A DNA stretch of 50,803 nt from Streptomyces hayashii (GTDB taxonomy: Bacteria > Actinomycetota > Actinomycetes > Streptomycetales > Streptomycetaceae), in the NCBI RefSeq assembly GCF_024539815.1, contig NZ_JAHHIU010000114.1, positions 1 through 50,803 on the forward strand, read 5' to 3'. The position numbers and the translations under genes are program-made. Below the pieces are notes generated by a model that saw nothing but the letters and a program-made list of their open reading frames with translations, ran no database searches and was not told where the DNA came from. Numbering within the stretch: position 1 is the stretch's first letter; the number at the start of each line of letters is the position of its first letter. This document shows, piece after piece, positions 35,096-43,621 of the stretch.

Positions 35096-35216
35096 GGGAA
35101 CCCCGCGGCCGGCCCGCGCGAGGTCGGCCTCTCCGACCGGGGGCGAGGGCGGCGCGTCCGCATGCCCGGCGGCGCCGGCCCGGGCTGGGCGCGGACGCCG
35201 GCGGCTTGCTCCGCTC

Positions 35217-35761
35217 AGAGGTACGCGGGTGCGGTGAGTGGTGGTCGCCAGGGCGAGGTCGATCGCCAGGCCCGCGGCCCACAGCCACGGGCGCGTGGCC
35301 TCCTCGGCCCAGATGGAGGCGATCCACGGCGCGGCTCCCACGGTGAAGCGGGCGGCCGGCCAGCCCTGCACCCTCTGGCGGCGCCGGTCCCGGACGCGGC
35401 CGGCGAGGAGACGGGCCACGACGTAGGCGGCGGCGAACGTCCTTCCCCGGTCGCCCTCCTGCACGCCGTGGACGGCCGCGGCCATGACGGTCGGACAGGC
35501 CATGCCGAGCAGCAGTGTGCGGGTCCGCGTGCGTTCGGCGGCCACGTCGCCGTAGAGCGTGAAGGAGATCCACACGGTCCAGAACGCGGCGAACAGCACG
35601 ACGTACAGGGCCACGTCGCGGGCGTCGGGATCGCCGGAGAGCGGGTGAGCCGACTGTGCGACGCCGGCGACCGCCACCAGGTCGAAGAACAGCTCCAGCC
35701 AGGAGGCATGCCGGGCGCCTGCCGGGAGAGCGGCAGGGGCCGCTGGTGTCGGACGGTGCAC
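35217..35761 (-). pseudogene. Truncated LtrA (low temperature requirement A) membrane protein
   Basis: From GTG 35761 the frame gives about 180 residues with the LtrA signature WLELFFDLVAVAGVAQSAHP and further helices (YVVLFAAFWTVWISFTLYGD). Intact LtrA proteins have about 380-400 residues and 10 or more helices. Here, after the motif PWLWAAGLAIDLALATTTH, similarity ends at about 35217. The frame then continues only through sequence antisense to the hairpin and amidohydrolase end. The 3' half seems deleted. Confidence 0.7.
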
Positions 35762-36061
35762 GTTCCGACCGTAAAGTCTGCGCGGCGGCCGGTCGCCGTG
35801 ACGCGGCTGAGCGGTCGTCCGTCCAGGGCCACGATTCCGGCGGCGGGGGCGAGGACACCGTCCGCCGGTCTCAACGGGGTGGGCTTCCGCCTCAACAGGT
35901 GGACTTCCGCGCTCCGTTGGGGCCGGGCGGGACGAGGCCCTTGAGCGTCTTCGCCCCGCGGGCGGGTCGGAGCACGCGCCTCGCGGGAAGGCCGGGCCAC
36001 CCGCCCGACCACGGCCTGCGCCGCACGAAGTCGTTTGCTCGATCACGTCCCGGCATTCGCC
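35762..36061. other. 300-bp intergenic region
   Basis: Lies upstream of the truncated LtrA and downstream of the maltokinase-cap gene on the same strand. No gene, repeat or clear terminator is seen. Confidence 0.4.
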
Positions 36062-36619
36062 CTAGGCGGAGGCGACGACCCCCTCAGCGCGCGTCCCGTC
36101 CGGGCGCTGCCAGGACGCGACGACCGTCCCGGGCACGTCCGCCGGCACGGGAGGTGGGAGCACACGGTGGACCACGGGCGCCACGGTGGCGAGGTCGGTG
36201 ACGCGCACCCGCACAGACGGGTCCGGGGTGTCGCTCTCGCTCTGCGCCTGGGCGGTCGTCTCGCCGCGGAGCAGGCCGGCCAGGCACGCGACCAGCACCG
36301 GGTCGTGAGCGCCGTCGTAGATCCACCGCGTCCCGAGGACGCCGTGCTCGGACGTCCCGATCAGCGCGTCGTCCATGCCGTCGAGCGGAGCTCCGCGATA
36401 GGTCAGCGGCAGCAGGTAGGTGTCCGGCGCGTCCGTCGAGGCATCCGTGACGATCATGAACTCGATTCCGACCTCCCCGTCCGGGTCGTCCAGACGGAAG
36501 CCGCCGGCCTTCGTGAGCTCGGCCGACGGTCCGCCCCGGTACCAGGGTCGGGTCGGCAACCACCCGGTGAGCAGCTCCAACTTGGTCGGGCTCATCGTGG
36601 TGTTGTGGATGACAGCCAC
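36062..36619 (-). CDS. Maltokinase N-terminal cap-like protein
   Basis: A 185-aa protein beginning VAVIHNTTMSPTKLELLTGW. It matches the stand-alone version of the cap domain found at the N-terminus of maltokinases (Mak_N_cap). Typical segments are GGFRLDDPDGEVGIEF, TYRGAPLDG and LIGTSEHGVLGTRWIYDGAH. It lacks the kinase part. GTG 36619 has GAGGAG 7 bp upstream. In maltokinase the cap packs on the kinase lobe near trehalose synthase; what the free form does is unknown. Confidence 0.8.
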   Translation of the reverse strand: MAVIHNTTMSPTKLELLTGWLPTRPWYRGGPSAELTKAGGFRLDDPDGEVGIEFMIVTDASTDAPDTYLLPLTYRGAPLDGMDDALIGTSEHGVLGTRWIYDGAHDPVLVACLAGLLRGETTAQAQSESDTPDPSVRVRVTDLATVAPVVHRVLPPPVPADVPGTVVASWQRPDGTRAEGVVASA

Positions 36620-37058
36620 TGCGACTCCTCGGGTCGACGCCAGGGCCAAGATCCTTTCATGTCCCGGCGTACGGGGAAGGCGATCCGCTCGGAGAGGTAC
36701 GCAACGACCGAGTTCGCCCGGCCTGAGCGAAGGCCGGATTCCGATGGCGCCTGACGACCACGGCCACCCGCGGCCACCCGCCCGCAGGAGGCCCTCGGGC
36801 CGCTCGCGCTCGGCCAGTTCACGGCAGCCGATCACATCTGACCGGACGACAGGCCCGGCCCGGCAATCCCGTCCGACCCGTTGACGCGGTGGCCTGATGA
36901 CGCTCATCATCGGGCCATTCGATGTCAGCGTTGACATAAGTCATCGATGACACTTTCTGGTGGGCGGTGTGGGACGACGTCGCCGACCAGGACGTCAGGT
37001 TTTCGGGCCCGCCCACCGCAGGACGTGCTGCGCGGGCGGCCTCAGCACAGGAGACACC
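36620..37058. other. 439-bp divergent promoter region upstream of the levanase
   Basis: The part near the cap-protein gene shows no structure. The part near the levanase holds TTGACA (36931-36936), a perfect GTCATCGATGAC palindrome and the AGGAG ribosome site at 37049. Confidence 0.45.
36940..36951. promoter_or_regulatory. Palindromic candidate operator of the levanase gene
   Basis: GTCATCGATGAC is a perfect 12-bp palindrome, 108 bp before the levanase start, overlapping a TTGACA-like hexamer region. A sugar-responsive repressor is a reasonable candidate binder. Confidence 0.45.
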
Positions 37059-39587
37059 ATGAGCTCTGGACGTGTATCCCGGCATGCTCGCGTGCGGTTG
37101 GCCACCGCGGCGGCCGCCGCCTGCGCCCTGTCCGCCGCCCTGCTCACGCCTCAGGCCGCCGCGGCCGACCCCCCGCCGTACTCCGAGACCTACCGCCCCC
37201 AGTTCCACTTCACTCCGGAGAAGAACTGGATGAACGACCCCAACGGTCTTGTGTACTACAAAGGCGAATACCACCTCTTCTACCAGTACAACCCGAGCGG
37301 CAACGTGTGGGGCGACATGTCGTGGGGCCACGCGGTGAGTACGGACCTCGTCCACTGGCAGCAGTTGCCGCTCGCCCTGTCGCACGACGACAAGGAGATG
37401 GTCTTCTCCGGCAGCGCCGTCGTCGACGTGAACAACACCACCGGCTTCGGCACCAAGAAGAACCCGCCCATGGTGGCGGTCTACACCAGCAACGACGTAT
37501 CCACCGGCATCCAGTCGCAGTCGCTCGCCTACAGCACCGACCGCGGCCGCACCTGGACCAAGTACCGGAGCAACCCCGTCATCGACATCGGCTCCCGGGA
37601 CTTCCGCGACCCCAAGGTGCAGTGGTACGAGCCGACCAAGAGCTGGCTGATGACGATGTCGCTGTCCGCCGAGCACAAGGTGCGGTTCTACTCCTCCAAG
37701 GACCTCAAGAACTGGACGCAGCTCAGCGAGTTCGGCCCGGCCGGCGCGACGGGCGGTGTGTGGGAGTGCCCCGATCTGTTCCCCCTCGCCGTCGACGGAG
37801 ACACGAACCACGTCAAGTGGGTCCTGGTCGTCAACATCAACCCCGGTGGCATCGCGGGCGGTTCGGCCGCCCAGTACTTCGTCGGCGACTTCGACGGCAC
37901 GAAGTTCACCGCCGAGGACGACGGCGCCCCCGCCCCGCCCGCAGGGACGGTGATGCAGGACTTCGAAGGCGCAGGCTTCGGTGCGTGGACGGCCACGGGC
38001 ACCGCGTTCGGCCCGGGGCCGGCCGCCGGGACGCTCGACGGACAGCAGACCGTCGCCGGCTTCGACGGCAAGGGCCTCGCCAACAGCTTCCATTCGGGGG
38101 ACGCCACCACCGGCACCCTCACCTCGCCCTCCTTCACCGTCGCCAGCCCGTACCTGAACTTCAAGATCGGCGGCGGTCGGCATCCGCACCAGCCCGGGAA
38201 GGTCCTCGCCGACTTCGAGGGAACCAGCTACGGAGACTGGACCACGACCGGCGACGCCTTCGGCTCGGCGCCGGCCACCGGCGCCCTCCCCGACCAGCAG
38301 CAGGTCTCCGGCTTCCAGGGCGGCGGCCTGGTCGACACCTATCGGAACGGCGACGCCGGCACGGGCACCCTCACCTCGCCCGAGTTCACCGTCGACAAGC
38401 GATACGTCAACTTCCTCATCGGCGGCGGCAATCACCCCACCGGTTCCGCCGGTCCCACCGCCCTGGAACTCCTCGTCGACGGCCAGGTCGTCCGCAGCGC
38501 CACCGGGAAGGACGCCGAGGCGCTGGAGACCGCGTCCTGGGACGTCCAGGACCTCGTCGGCAAGAAGGCGCGGATCAGGGTGGTCGACGACAACACGGGC
38601 GGCTGGGGCCACATCAACGCCGACCAGATCGTGCTGTCCGACACCCAGGCCCGGCCCGGCGCCCAGGAGAGCGCCGTCGATCTGGTCGTCGACGGCCAGG
38701 TCGTCCGCAGCGCCACCGGCTCCGACAGCGAGACGCTGGACTGGGCCTCCTTCGACATGCGGCCCTACCTCGGCAAGAAGGCGCAGATCCAGCTCGTCGA
38801 CATGAACACGAGCGGCTGGGGCCACATCCTCGCCGACCAGTTCACCGCCGCCGACTCCCCCGCCCTCTCCGCCCTGCAGCGCGCCCACTGGGCCGACTAC
38901 GGCAAGGACTACTACGCCGCCGTCTCCTGGGAGAACGCCCCGGGCGGCAAGCGGTACATGATCGGCTGGATGAACAACTGGGACTACGCCGGCGCCGTCC
39001 CCACCTCCCCGTGGCGCGGAGCACAGAGCATCCCCCGCCAGATGGCGCTGCGCACCGTCGACGGCCGCGTCCGGCTGACGAGCGAGCCGGTGAACAGCGT
39101 GAAGGCCCTGCGTCAGGCCTCCCCTGCGACCGCGACCGCGGGCGTCGTGACGAACACGTCCAAGGCGCTGGCCGGTCCCGCCGCCGACGGCAAGGCGCTC
39201 GACATCGAGGCCACCTTCTCCCTCAAGGACGCCGAACGCTTCGGGCTGAAGGTACGCACCGGCACGGCGGGCGAGGAAACCGTCATCGGCTACGACACCA
39301 CGACCCAGGAACTGTACGTCGACCGCACCCATTCGGGCGCCGTGGACTTCAACGGCAGCTTTCCCGGCGTCCAGACCGCGCCTCTCAAGGCGGTGAACGG
39401 CAAGATCAAGGTGCGGATCCTCGTCGACTGGTCGTCCGTCGAGGTCTTCGGCGGCGACGGCGAAGCGGTGATCACCGACCAGATCTTCCCCGACCCCGCC
39501 GACCAGGGAGTGCGGGTCTTCGCCGAGAACGGCTCGGTGAAGCTGGACAAGGCCACCGTCTGGCACCTCGACGCCACCCACGACTGA
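37059..39587 (+). CDS. Secreted GH32 exo-levanase/inulinase with nested inserted modules
   Basis: An 842-aa secreted glycosidase. The signal peptide covers residues 1-36 (ending QAAAAD). GH32 motifs are WMNDPNG (nucleophile Asp60), FRDPKV (transition-state Asp184) and WECPDLF (acid/base Glu236), so it should release fructose from levan or inulin. The five-bladed propeller is interrupted at about residue 298 by some 300 residues of duplicated beta-rich module (DFEG...W..TG.AFG...GTLTSP...IGGG.HP...LLVDGQVVRSATG...GWGH). The propeller resumes near residue 600 (YAAVSWENA, WMNNWDYAG), and the C-terminal beta-sandwich ends the protein. ATG 37059 has AGGAG upstream. It stands alone. Confidence 0.93.
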   Translation: MSSGRVSRHARVRLATAAAAACALSAALLTPQAAAADPPPYSETYRPQFHFTPEKNWMNDPNGLVYYKGEYHLFYQYNPSGNVWGDMSWGHAVSTDLVHWQQLPLALSHDDKEMVFSGSAVVDVNNTTGFGTKKNPPMVAVYTSNDVSTGIQSQSLAYSTDRGRTWTKYRSNPVIDIGSRDFRDPKVQWYEPTKSWLMTMSLSAEHKVRFYSSKDLKNWTQLSEFGPAGATGGVWECPDLFPLAVDGDTNHVKWVLVVNINPGGIAGGSAAQYFVGDFDGTKFTAEDDGAPAPPAGTVMQDFEGAGFGAWTATGTAFGPGPAAGTLDGQQTVAGFDGKGLANSFHSGDATTGTLTSPSFTVASPYLNFKIGGGRHPHQPGKVLADFEGTSYGDWTTTGDAFGSAPATGALPDQQQVSGFQGGGLVDTYRNGDAGTGTLTSPEFTVDKRYVNFLIGGGNHPTGSAGPTALELLVDGQVVRSATGKDAEALETASWDVQDLVGKKARIRVVDDNTGGWGHINADQIVLSDTQARPGAQESAVDLVVDGQVVRSATGSDSETLDWASFDMRPYLGKKAQIQLVDMNTSGWGHILADQFTAADSPALSALQRAHWADYGKDYYAAVSWENAPGGKRYMIGWMNNWDYAGAVPTSPWRGAQSIPRQMALRTVDGRVRLTSEPVNSVKALRQASPATATAGVVTNTSKALAGPAADGKALDIEATFSLKDAERFGLKVRTGTAGEETVIGYDTTTQELYVDRTHSGAVDFNGSFPGVQTAPLKAVNGKIKVRILVDWSSVEVFGGDGEAVITDQIFPDPADQGVRVFAENGSVKLDKATVWHLDATHD
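37953..38198 (+). repeat. Levanase inserted module A, first half
   Basis: Residues about 299-379 (starting VMQDFEGAGFGAWTATG, ending IGGGRHPHQPG). It matches the first half of module B nearly motif for motif but stops where B continues into its LLVDG half. Confidence 0.75.
38199..38648 (+). repeat. Levanase inserted module B, complete
   Basis: Residues about 380-530, from VLADFEGTSYGDWTTTG to GWGHINADQIVLSD. It contains both halves in series and appears to lie inside module A. The segment CGTCGACGGCCAGG at 38474 begins a 33-bp stretch repeated exactly at 38687. Confidence 0.75.
38673..38853 (+). repeat. Levanase inserted module A, second half
   Basis: Residues about 539-598 (VDLVVDGQVVRSATG to GWGHILADQFTAAD). 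It matches the second half of module B and completes module A, which was split by B. Confidence 0.75.
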
Positions 39588-39626
39588 CGCGACGACCACT
39601 GGATCCGACCGCTGCCCGGGGCCCGT

Positions 39627-39636
39627 AAAGCGCTTT
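39627..39636. promoter_or_regulatory. LacI-type palindrome AAAGCGCTTT
   Basis: A perfect 10-bp palindrome with the CG centre typical of LacI-family sugar operators. It lies 40 bp after the levanase stop and 87 bp before the next gene, so it could act on that gene. The location after the sugar-hydrolase gene makes the target uncertain. Confidence 0.4.
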
Positions 39637-39652
39637 GCCGGATCAATCCGGC
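39637..39652. terminator. Short hairpin after the levanase
   Basis: GCCGGA and TCCGGC pair around TCAA directly next to the AAAGCGCTTT palindrome. The 6-bp stem is modest, but the position suits termination of the levanase transcript. Confidence 0.4.
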
Positions 39653-39722
39653 CGGGCCTATCGTTCGACGACGTCGGAGGCGGCGCCCGGCGAAGGGCGC
39701 CCGGAGCACGGGGGCGGTCGTC

Positions 39723-40091
39723 GTGGGCGTGTTCGTCCGGATCAGGGGCTGGCTGGAGTGCGACGACCGGCAGCTCGAACAGGTCAGGGAAATCGTCGAA
39801 GCGGACGATCCCGATCGGACGTATTGCGGAGGGTGGGCCTTTCCGCCGAGGCAGTACAACTTCACCAACTGGGTCTTCTTCGGGGCCGAGATGCGCGCGC
39901 AGTCCGCCGGACCCTTCCTGGAGCAACTGCGCCGTGTGGCACGGCTCCCCGCTTCCGACGACGACAATGACCTGATCACCGGGCTGTTCCTCGCCAGCCA
40001 CGAGGTCGAGGGCATGAGCGAGTGGCAGGTTCGCGACGGAATCGTGTCGATCGGAACCCCGAGCGGAACGTATCGGTTCCTCGACGAATAG
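39723..40091 (+). CDS. Hypothetical 122-aa protein
   Basis: A protein starting VGVFVRIRGWLECDDRQLEQ (GTG 39723, GGGGGCGG upstream). It is acidic, with several conserved-looking aromatic motifs (GGWAFPPRQYNFTNWVFFGAE) and no signal peptide or membrane segment. Third-position GC bias is normal for the window, so it is likely a true gene. I do not recognise its family; the small acidic fold would suit an immunity-type protein, which is speculation. The 244 bp downstream to the SDR gene hold nothing visible. Confidence 0.6.
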   Translation: MGVFVRIRGWLECDDRQLEQVREIVEADDPDRTYCGGWAFPPRQYNFTNWVFFGAEMRAQSAGPFLEQLRRVARLPASDDDNDLITGLFLASHEVEGMSEWQVRDGIVSIGTPSGTYRFLDE

Positions 40092-40335
40092 GGCCGACAG
40101 CACGTCCGGGCTCAGGCAGCGACACCGGTCGGACGCGTCCGCGTTCCTGGGACGGAGTCCGTGGAGCCGCAACGGCGCGCGACGGAGCATTCGGAGTGTT
40201 CGACGGCGCCGGTGACGCGAACGGCTGCGTCGGGTCGTCCCGCGCGCTCCCTTTCCGGATGTCCGCCCCGCGGGCAGGGTGGGCGGTTGTCGGTGGCGGA
40301 GCCGCTCCGGCGACTCGTCGGGAAGGGCGTGCGGG

Positions 40336-41304
40336 GTGGACGAGATCCGTTTCGATGACCGGGTGGCCGTCGTGACCGGCGCGGGCCGCGGGCTGGGCAG
40401 GCAGTATGCGGCCCTCCTCGCGGCACGGGGGGCGAAGGTCGTCGTCAACGACGTGGGGACCGGGACCGACGGACGGGGGGCCTCGCCGTCGCCCGCCCAC
40501 ACCGTGGCCGAGGAGATCCGGGCGGCGGGCGGGGACGCGGTGGCGGACGTGCACGACGTGGCCACCCCGGCCGGCGCGGCGGCGCTGGCCGCGGCCGCGC
40601 TGGACCGCTGGGGGCGTCTGGACGTCCTGCTCAACAACGCGGGGATCGCGGTCCTGCGTCCGTTGACGGAACTCACCGACGAGGAGTGCCGCCGAGTCCT
40701 CGACACGCACGCGGGCGGGACGCTGAACATGCTGCGGGCGGTCTGGCCGCACATGGCCGCGGCCGGATACGGCCGGATCGTCAACACGTGCTCAGACGCC
40801 CTGTTCGGCGACAACGGGCTCAGCGTGTACGCCGCGGGCAAGGGCGCCGTGCTCGGGCTGACCACGGCGTCGGCGGCCGAGGGAGCCGCTGTCGGCATCA
40901 AAGTGAACGCCGTCGTGCCCGTGGCCGCCACCCGGATGTCCTTGGAGGCGGTCCGCGACGACGAACAGATGACCGCTCTCCTCACCCGGCTGTTCCCTGC
41001 CCGGCACGTCGCGTCCGTGGTCGCCGTGCTGGCCCACGAGACGGCTCCGTGCAGCGGGGAGCTCCTGCACGCGGCCGGCCGGCGGGTGGGCCGGATCCTC
41101 CTCGGCGCCACCGACGGCGTGGTGCTGGAAGAGGACCCCACGCCCGAGACGGTCCTCGCCCATCTGCCGCGGATCCGTGAGACCGAGGCGTTCCGCACGC
41201 CCGCGAGTGTCGGCGAGTCGATGGCCTACTCCCTCGCCAGGCTCGGCGTCGGCGGCGACGAGCCGCTCGCCCTCGACCTCACGACTCCGGCCGCCCAGGA
41301 TTGA
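40336..41304 (+). CDS. SDR of the MFE-2 hydroxyacyl-CoA dehydrogenase type
   Basis: A 322-aa short-chain dehydrogenase. The cofactor motif is VTGAGRGLGRQYAALLAARG, a hallmark of peroxisomal MFE-2-like (3R)-hydroxyacyl-CoA dehydrogenases. NNAG and YAAGK, with Ser in NTCSDALFG, form the active site. A C-terminal extension of about 80 residues (GRRVGRILLGATDGVVLEED, then PETVLAHLPRI) is also MFE-2-like. GTG 40336 has GGAAGGG upstream. The terpene cyclase gene begins 128 bp downstream on the same strand; the SDR could oxidise its product or serve an unrelated acyl-CoA. Confidence 0.85.
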   Translation: MDEIRFDDRVAVVTGAGRGLGRQYAALLAARGAKVVVNDVGTGTDGRGASPSPAHTVAEEIRAAGGDAVADVHDVATPAGAAALAAAALDRWGRLDVLLNNAGIAVLRPLTELTDEECRRVLDTHAGGTLNMLRAVWPHMAAAGYGRIVNTCSDALFGDNGLSVYAAGKGAVLGLTTASAAEGAAVGIKVNAVVPVAATRMSLEAVRDDEQMTALLTRLFPARHVASVVAVLAHETAPCSGELLHAAGRRVGRILLGATDGVVLEEDPTPETVLAHLPRIRETEAFRTPASVGESMAYSLARLGVGGDEPLALDLTTPAAQD

Positions 41305-41432
41305 CGAAAGCTTTCTCCGCCCGGTGCGGGCGGACCGGACGGTGGGCGACGGGCTCAACGAGCTGGACGGGCTTCAGGGTGACCGCCCGGTGCGGTTCGG
41401 GCGGTCGCACCACCACGACCACGGGAGGACCC

Positions 41433-42473
41433 GTGCCCCAGGACATCGACTTCGACCTCCCCCCGGTCACCGCCGTCAGCCCGGACCTCGAAGGCGCCCG
41501 CCGCCACAACCTCGCCTGGGTGCGCCGCTTCGGCTTGGTCGGGGACGACCGGTCCCAGGCGTGGTACGCCTCTTGGGACATGCCCCGCCTGGCCGCACTC
41601 GGTTTCCCCCACGCGCGGGGCCCGGAGCTGGACCTGTGCGCGGACGCGATGGGCTTCTTCTTCGTCTTCGACGACCAGTTCGACGGCCCCCTCGGCCGGG
41701 ATCCCGCCGAGACCGCCCGGGTGTGCCAGCGGCTGATCGACGTCGCGCACGGGGCCCCGCCGCCGGCGGGCGCGGATCCGTGCACGGCGGCGTTCGCCGA
41801 CATCAGGGCCCGCACCACCGACGGCGCGCATCCCGCCTGGACCGCGCGCACCGCACACGAATGGGAGTACTACTTCGCCGCGCACGCCCACGAGGCGGCA
41901 GGCCGCCTGCGCGGCGCCCCCGCGGACCTGGAGTCCTACCTCCAGGTCCGGCGCGGCATCGCCGCCACCGACCTGCCCCTGTCGCTCGGCGAACGCGCCG
42001 CCGGGATCGCCGTCCCCGCGGCGGCCTTCCACAGCCCTCAGCTGCGCATCATGCGCCGGGCCGCCATCGACGTCACCCTGATGTGCAACGACGTGTACTC
42101 GCTGGAGAAGGAGGAGGCCCGCGGCGACGTGGACAATCTCGTCCTCGTCCTCGAAGAGTCCCGGCACCTCACCCGCGGTGCGGCCCTCGCCGAAGCCCGC
42201 CGGGAAGTGGACGGGCTCGTCAGGCGGTTCCGGGTCCTGGCCGCGCAGGTGCCCGGCGTCTGCGCCCAACTGGCCCTCCCGGAAGAGCAGCGGACCGCGG
42301 TCGACGGCTACGTCCGGCTGATGACCGCCTGGATGAGCGGTTACCACGCCTGGCAGACCGAGACGCAGCGCTACCGCGCCGCTCCGCAGGTCGTGCCGCC
42401 GTCGGGTCCGGGATACCTCGACCAGGTGCTGCGCAGCCGTCCCGGTGGCGGATCGTGCGTCAAGTCGCCGTGA
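41433..42473 (+). CDS. Sesquiterpene cyclase (avermitilol synthase-like)
   Basis: A 346-aa class I terpene synthase. The aspartate-rich motif is FDDQFDG (Asp80, Asp81, Asp84). The NSE triad NDVYSLEKE gives Asn219, Ser223 and Glu227. The diphosphate sensor is Arg173/Arg174 and the C-terminal pair is Arg313-Tyr314, so all elements are canonical. The N-terminus (PQDIDFDLP...SPDLEGARRHNLAW) and CNDVYSLEKEEARG resemble avermitilol synthase of S. avermitilis as I remember it. It should cyclise farnesyl diphosphate; the exact product is open. GTG 41433 follows GGGAGG. Confidence 0.88.
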   Translation: MPQDIDFDLPPVTAVSPDLEGARRHNLAWVRRFGLVGDDRSQAWYASWDMPRLAALGFPHARGPELDLCADAMGFFFVFDDQFDGPLGRDPAETARVCQRLIDVAHGAPPPAGADPCTAAFADIRARTTDGAHPAWTARTAHEWEYYFAAHAHEAAGRLRGAPADLESYLQVRRGIAATDLPLSLGERAAGIAVPAAAFHSPQLRIMRRAAIDVTLMCNDVYSLEKEEARGDVDNLVLVLEESRHLTRGAALAEARREVDGLVRRFRVLAAQVPGVCAQLALPEEQRTAVDGYVRLMTAWMSGYHAWQTETQRYRAAPQVVPPSGPGYLDQVLRSRPGGGSCVKSP

Positions 42474-42598
42474 CGACACGCTCACGCGGGCCGTACATCC
42501 GCACGCCGCCCGGGAACTCGTCCGCCTCGGGGATCTCCGCCGGCCCGCGACGGCGGCCGGCGAGCTGTCCTGTGCGTGATCGCGGGGGCGACGTCCGG

Positions 42599-43621
42599 TC
42601 AGCGTGCGGACCCGGCCTGGCCGGCGTCGCGCACGAAGACGGGCTTGAGGCGCTTCTCGGGCAGGGCGTCGGGGAGTTGCTCCCAGTCGAGGGACACGAC
42701 GCGGGCGGGGTCGACGGCGCCGGAGGCGGCGAGGTCGAGTGCGTCGGGGATGTGCGCGCGGACGTTGTCGCGGGCGACGCGGAGGGTGACGCCGGTGAGG
42801 TACATGTCGAGGAGAGGCAGTTCGCCGGGCCGGAAGTGATTGCCGGCGGACTCGCAGACGCCTTCGGGGGCGAGGGACTTGACGGCGAGGGCGAGTTGGT
42901 CGACGCGGCCGGTGGCCTCGACGGCGATGTCGAATCCGAGCGGGACCGGCTCGATCACCTCGGCGGTACGGGCGCCGAAGCCTTCGGCGAGCTCACGGTG
43001 CTCCGCATCGGGGTCGACGTACAGAACGTCGGAGGCCCCCAGGGCGCGGGCGATGTCGCAGACGTAGAGGCCGATGCTTCCGCGGGCGACGACCAGGACC
43101 CGGGCGCCGGGGCGGGCCCTGAGGTGGGGTGCGACCAGGCGCCAGGACAGGGACCAGTTGTCGCTCGCCGAGGCCATCGCGACCGGGTCGAGGCCGGCGG
43201 GCAGCGGGACGAGCATGGCGTCGGCGTACGGGACGCGGACGAGGTCGGAGAAGAGCCCGCCCCAGCTGCCGCCGATCGGGGCTCCGTACATCGCCATGTG
43301 CGGCACCGAGGCGCAGTGCGCCGTGAGCCCGCGGCGGCAGGGGTCACAGGCGCCGCAGCTGATCGACCACGGCACGACGACCAGGTCGCCGGGGGCCACG
43401 GCGGTCACGCCGTCGCCGACGTCGGCCACGCGGGCCACGCACTCGTGCCCGAGGGCGAACGGCGGGTCGATGAAGCCGTGCCCGGCCAGGATCGCCGAGT
43501 CCACGTCGCAGGAGGTCGCGGCGACCGGCGCGACGATCGCCTCTCCGGCGGACCGCACCACGGGGTCCGGGGCCTCGCGCCACTCGACGGTACGGCGGCC
43601 CACGAACGTCAGCTCACGCAT
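42599..43621 (-). CDS. Zinc-dependent alcohol dehydrogenase
   Basis: A 340-aa MDR enzyme with both zinc sites. The catalytic zinc uses Cys38 (TSCDVD) and His59-Glu60 (ALGHE). The structural zinc uses Cys89, Cys92, Cys95 and Cys103 (SCGACDPCRRGLTAHC). The cofactor domain has VLVVARGSIGLYVCDIARAL, a variant of GxGxxG. ATG 43621 overlaps the tautomerase-like gene by 8 bp, so the two form one coupled operon behind the operator at 44061. It would oxidise an alcohol or reduce an aldehyde formed in that pathway. Confidence 0.9.
   Translation of the reverse strand: MRELTFVGRRTVEWREAPDPVVRSAGEAIVAPVAATSCDVDSAILAGHGFIDPPFALGHECVARVADVGDGVTAVAPGDLVVVPWSISCGACDPCRRGLTAHCASVPHMAMYGAPIGGSWGGLFSDLVRVPYADAMLVPLPAGLDPVAMASASDNWSLSWRLVAPHLRARPGARVLVVARGSIGLYVCDIARALGASDVLYVDPDAEHRELAEGFGARTAEVIEPVPLGFDIAVEATGRVDQLALAVKSLAPEGVCESAGNHFRPGELPLLDMYLTGVTLRVARDNVRAHIPDALDLAASGAVDPARVVSLDWEQLPDALPEKRLKPVFVRDAGQAGSAR

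Noticed and set aside
36819..41198. A 1459-codon open frame on the minus strand opposite the levanase and SDR genes
   Set aside because: It is antisense to clear GH32 and SDR genes, is rich in Gly, Val, Arg and Ala in the way of high-GC shadow frames, and has no recognisable domain.
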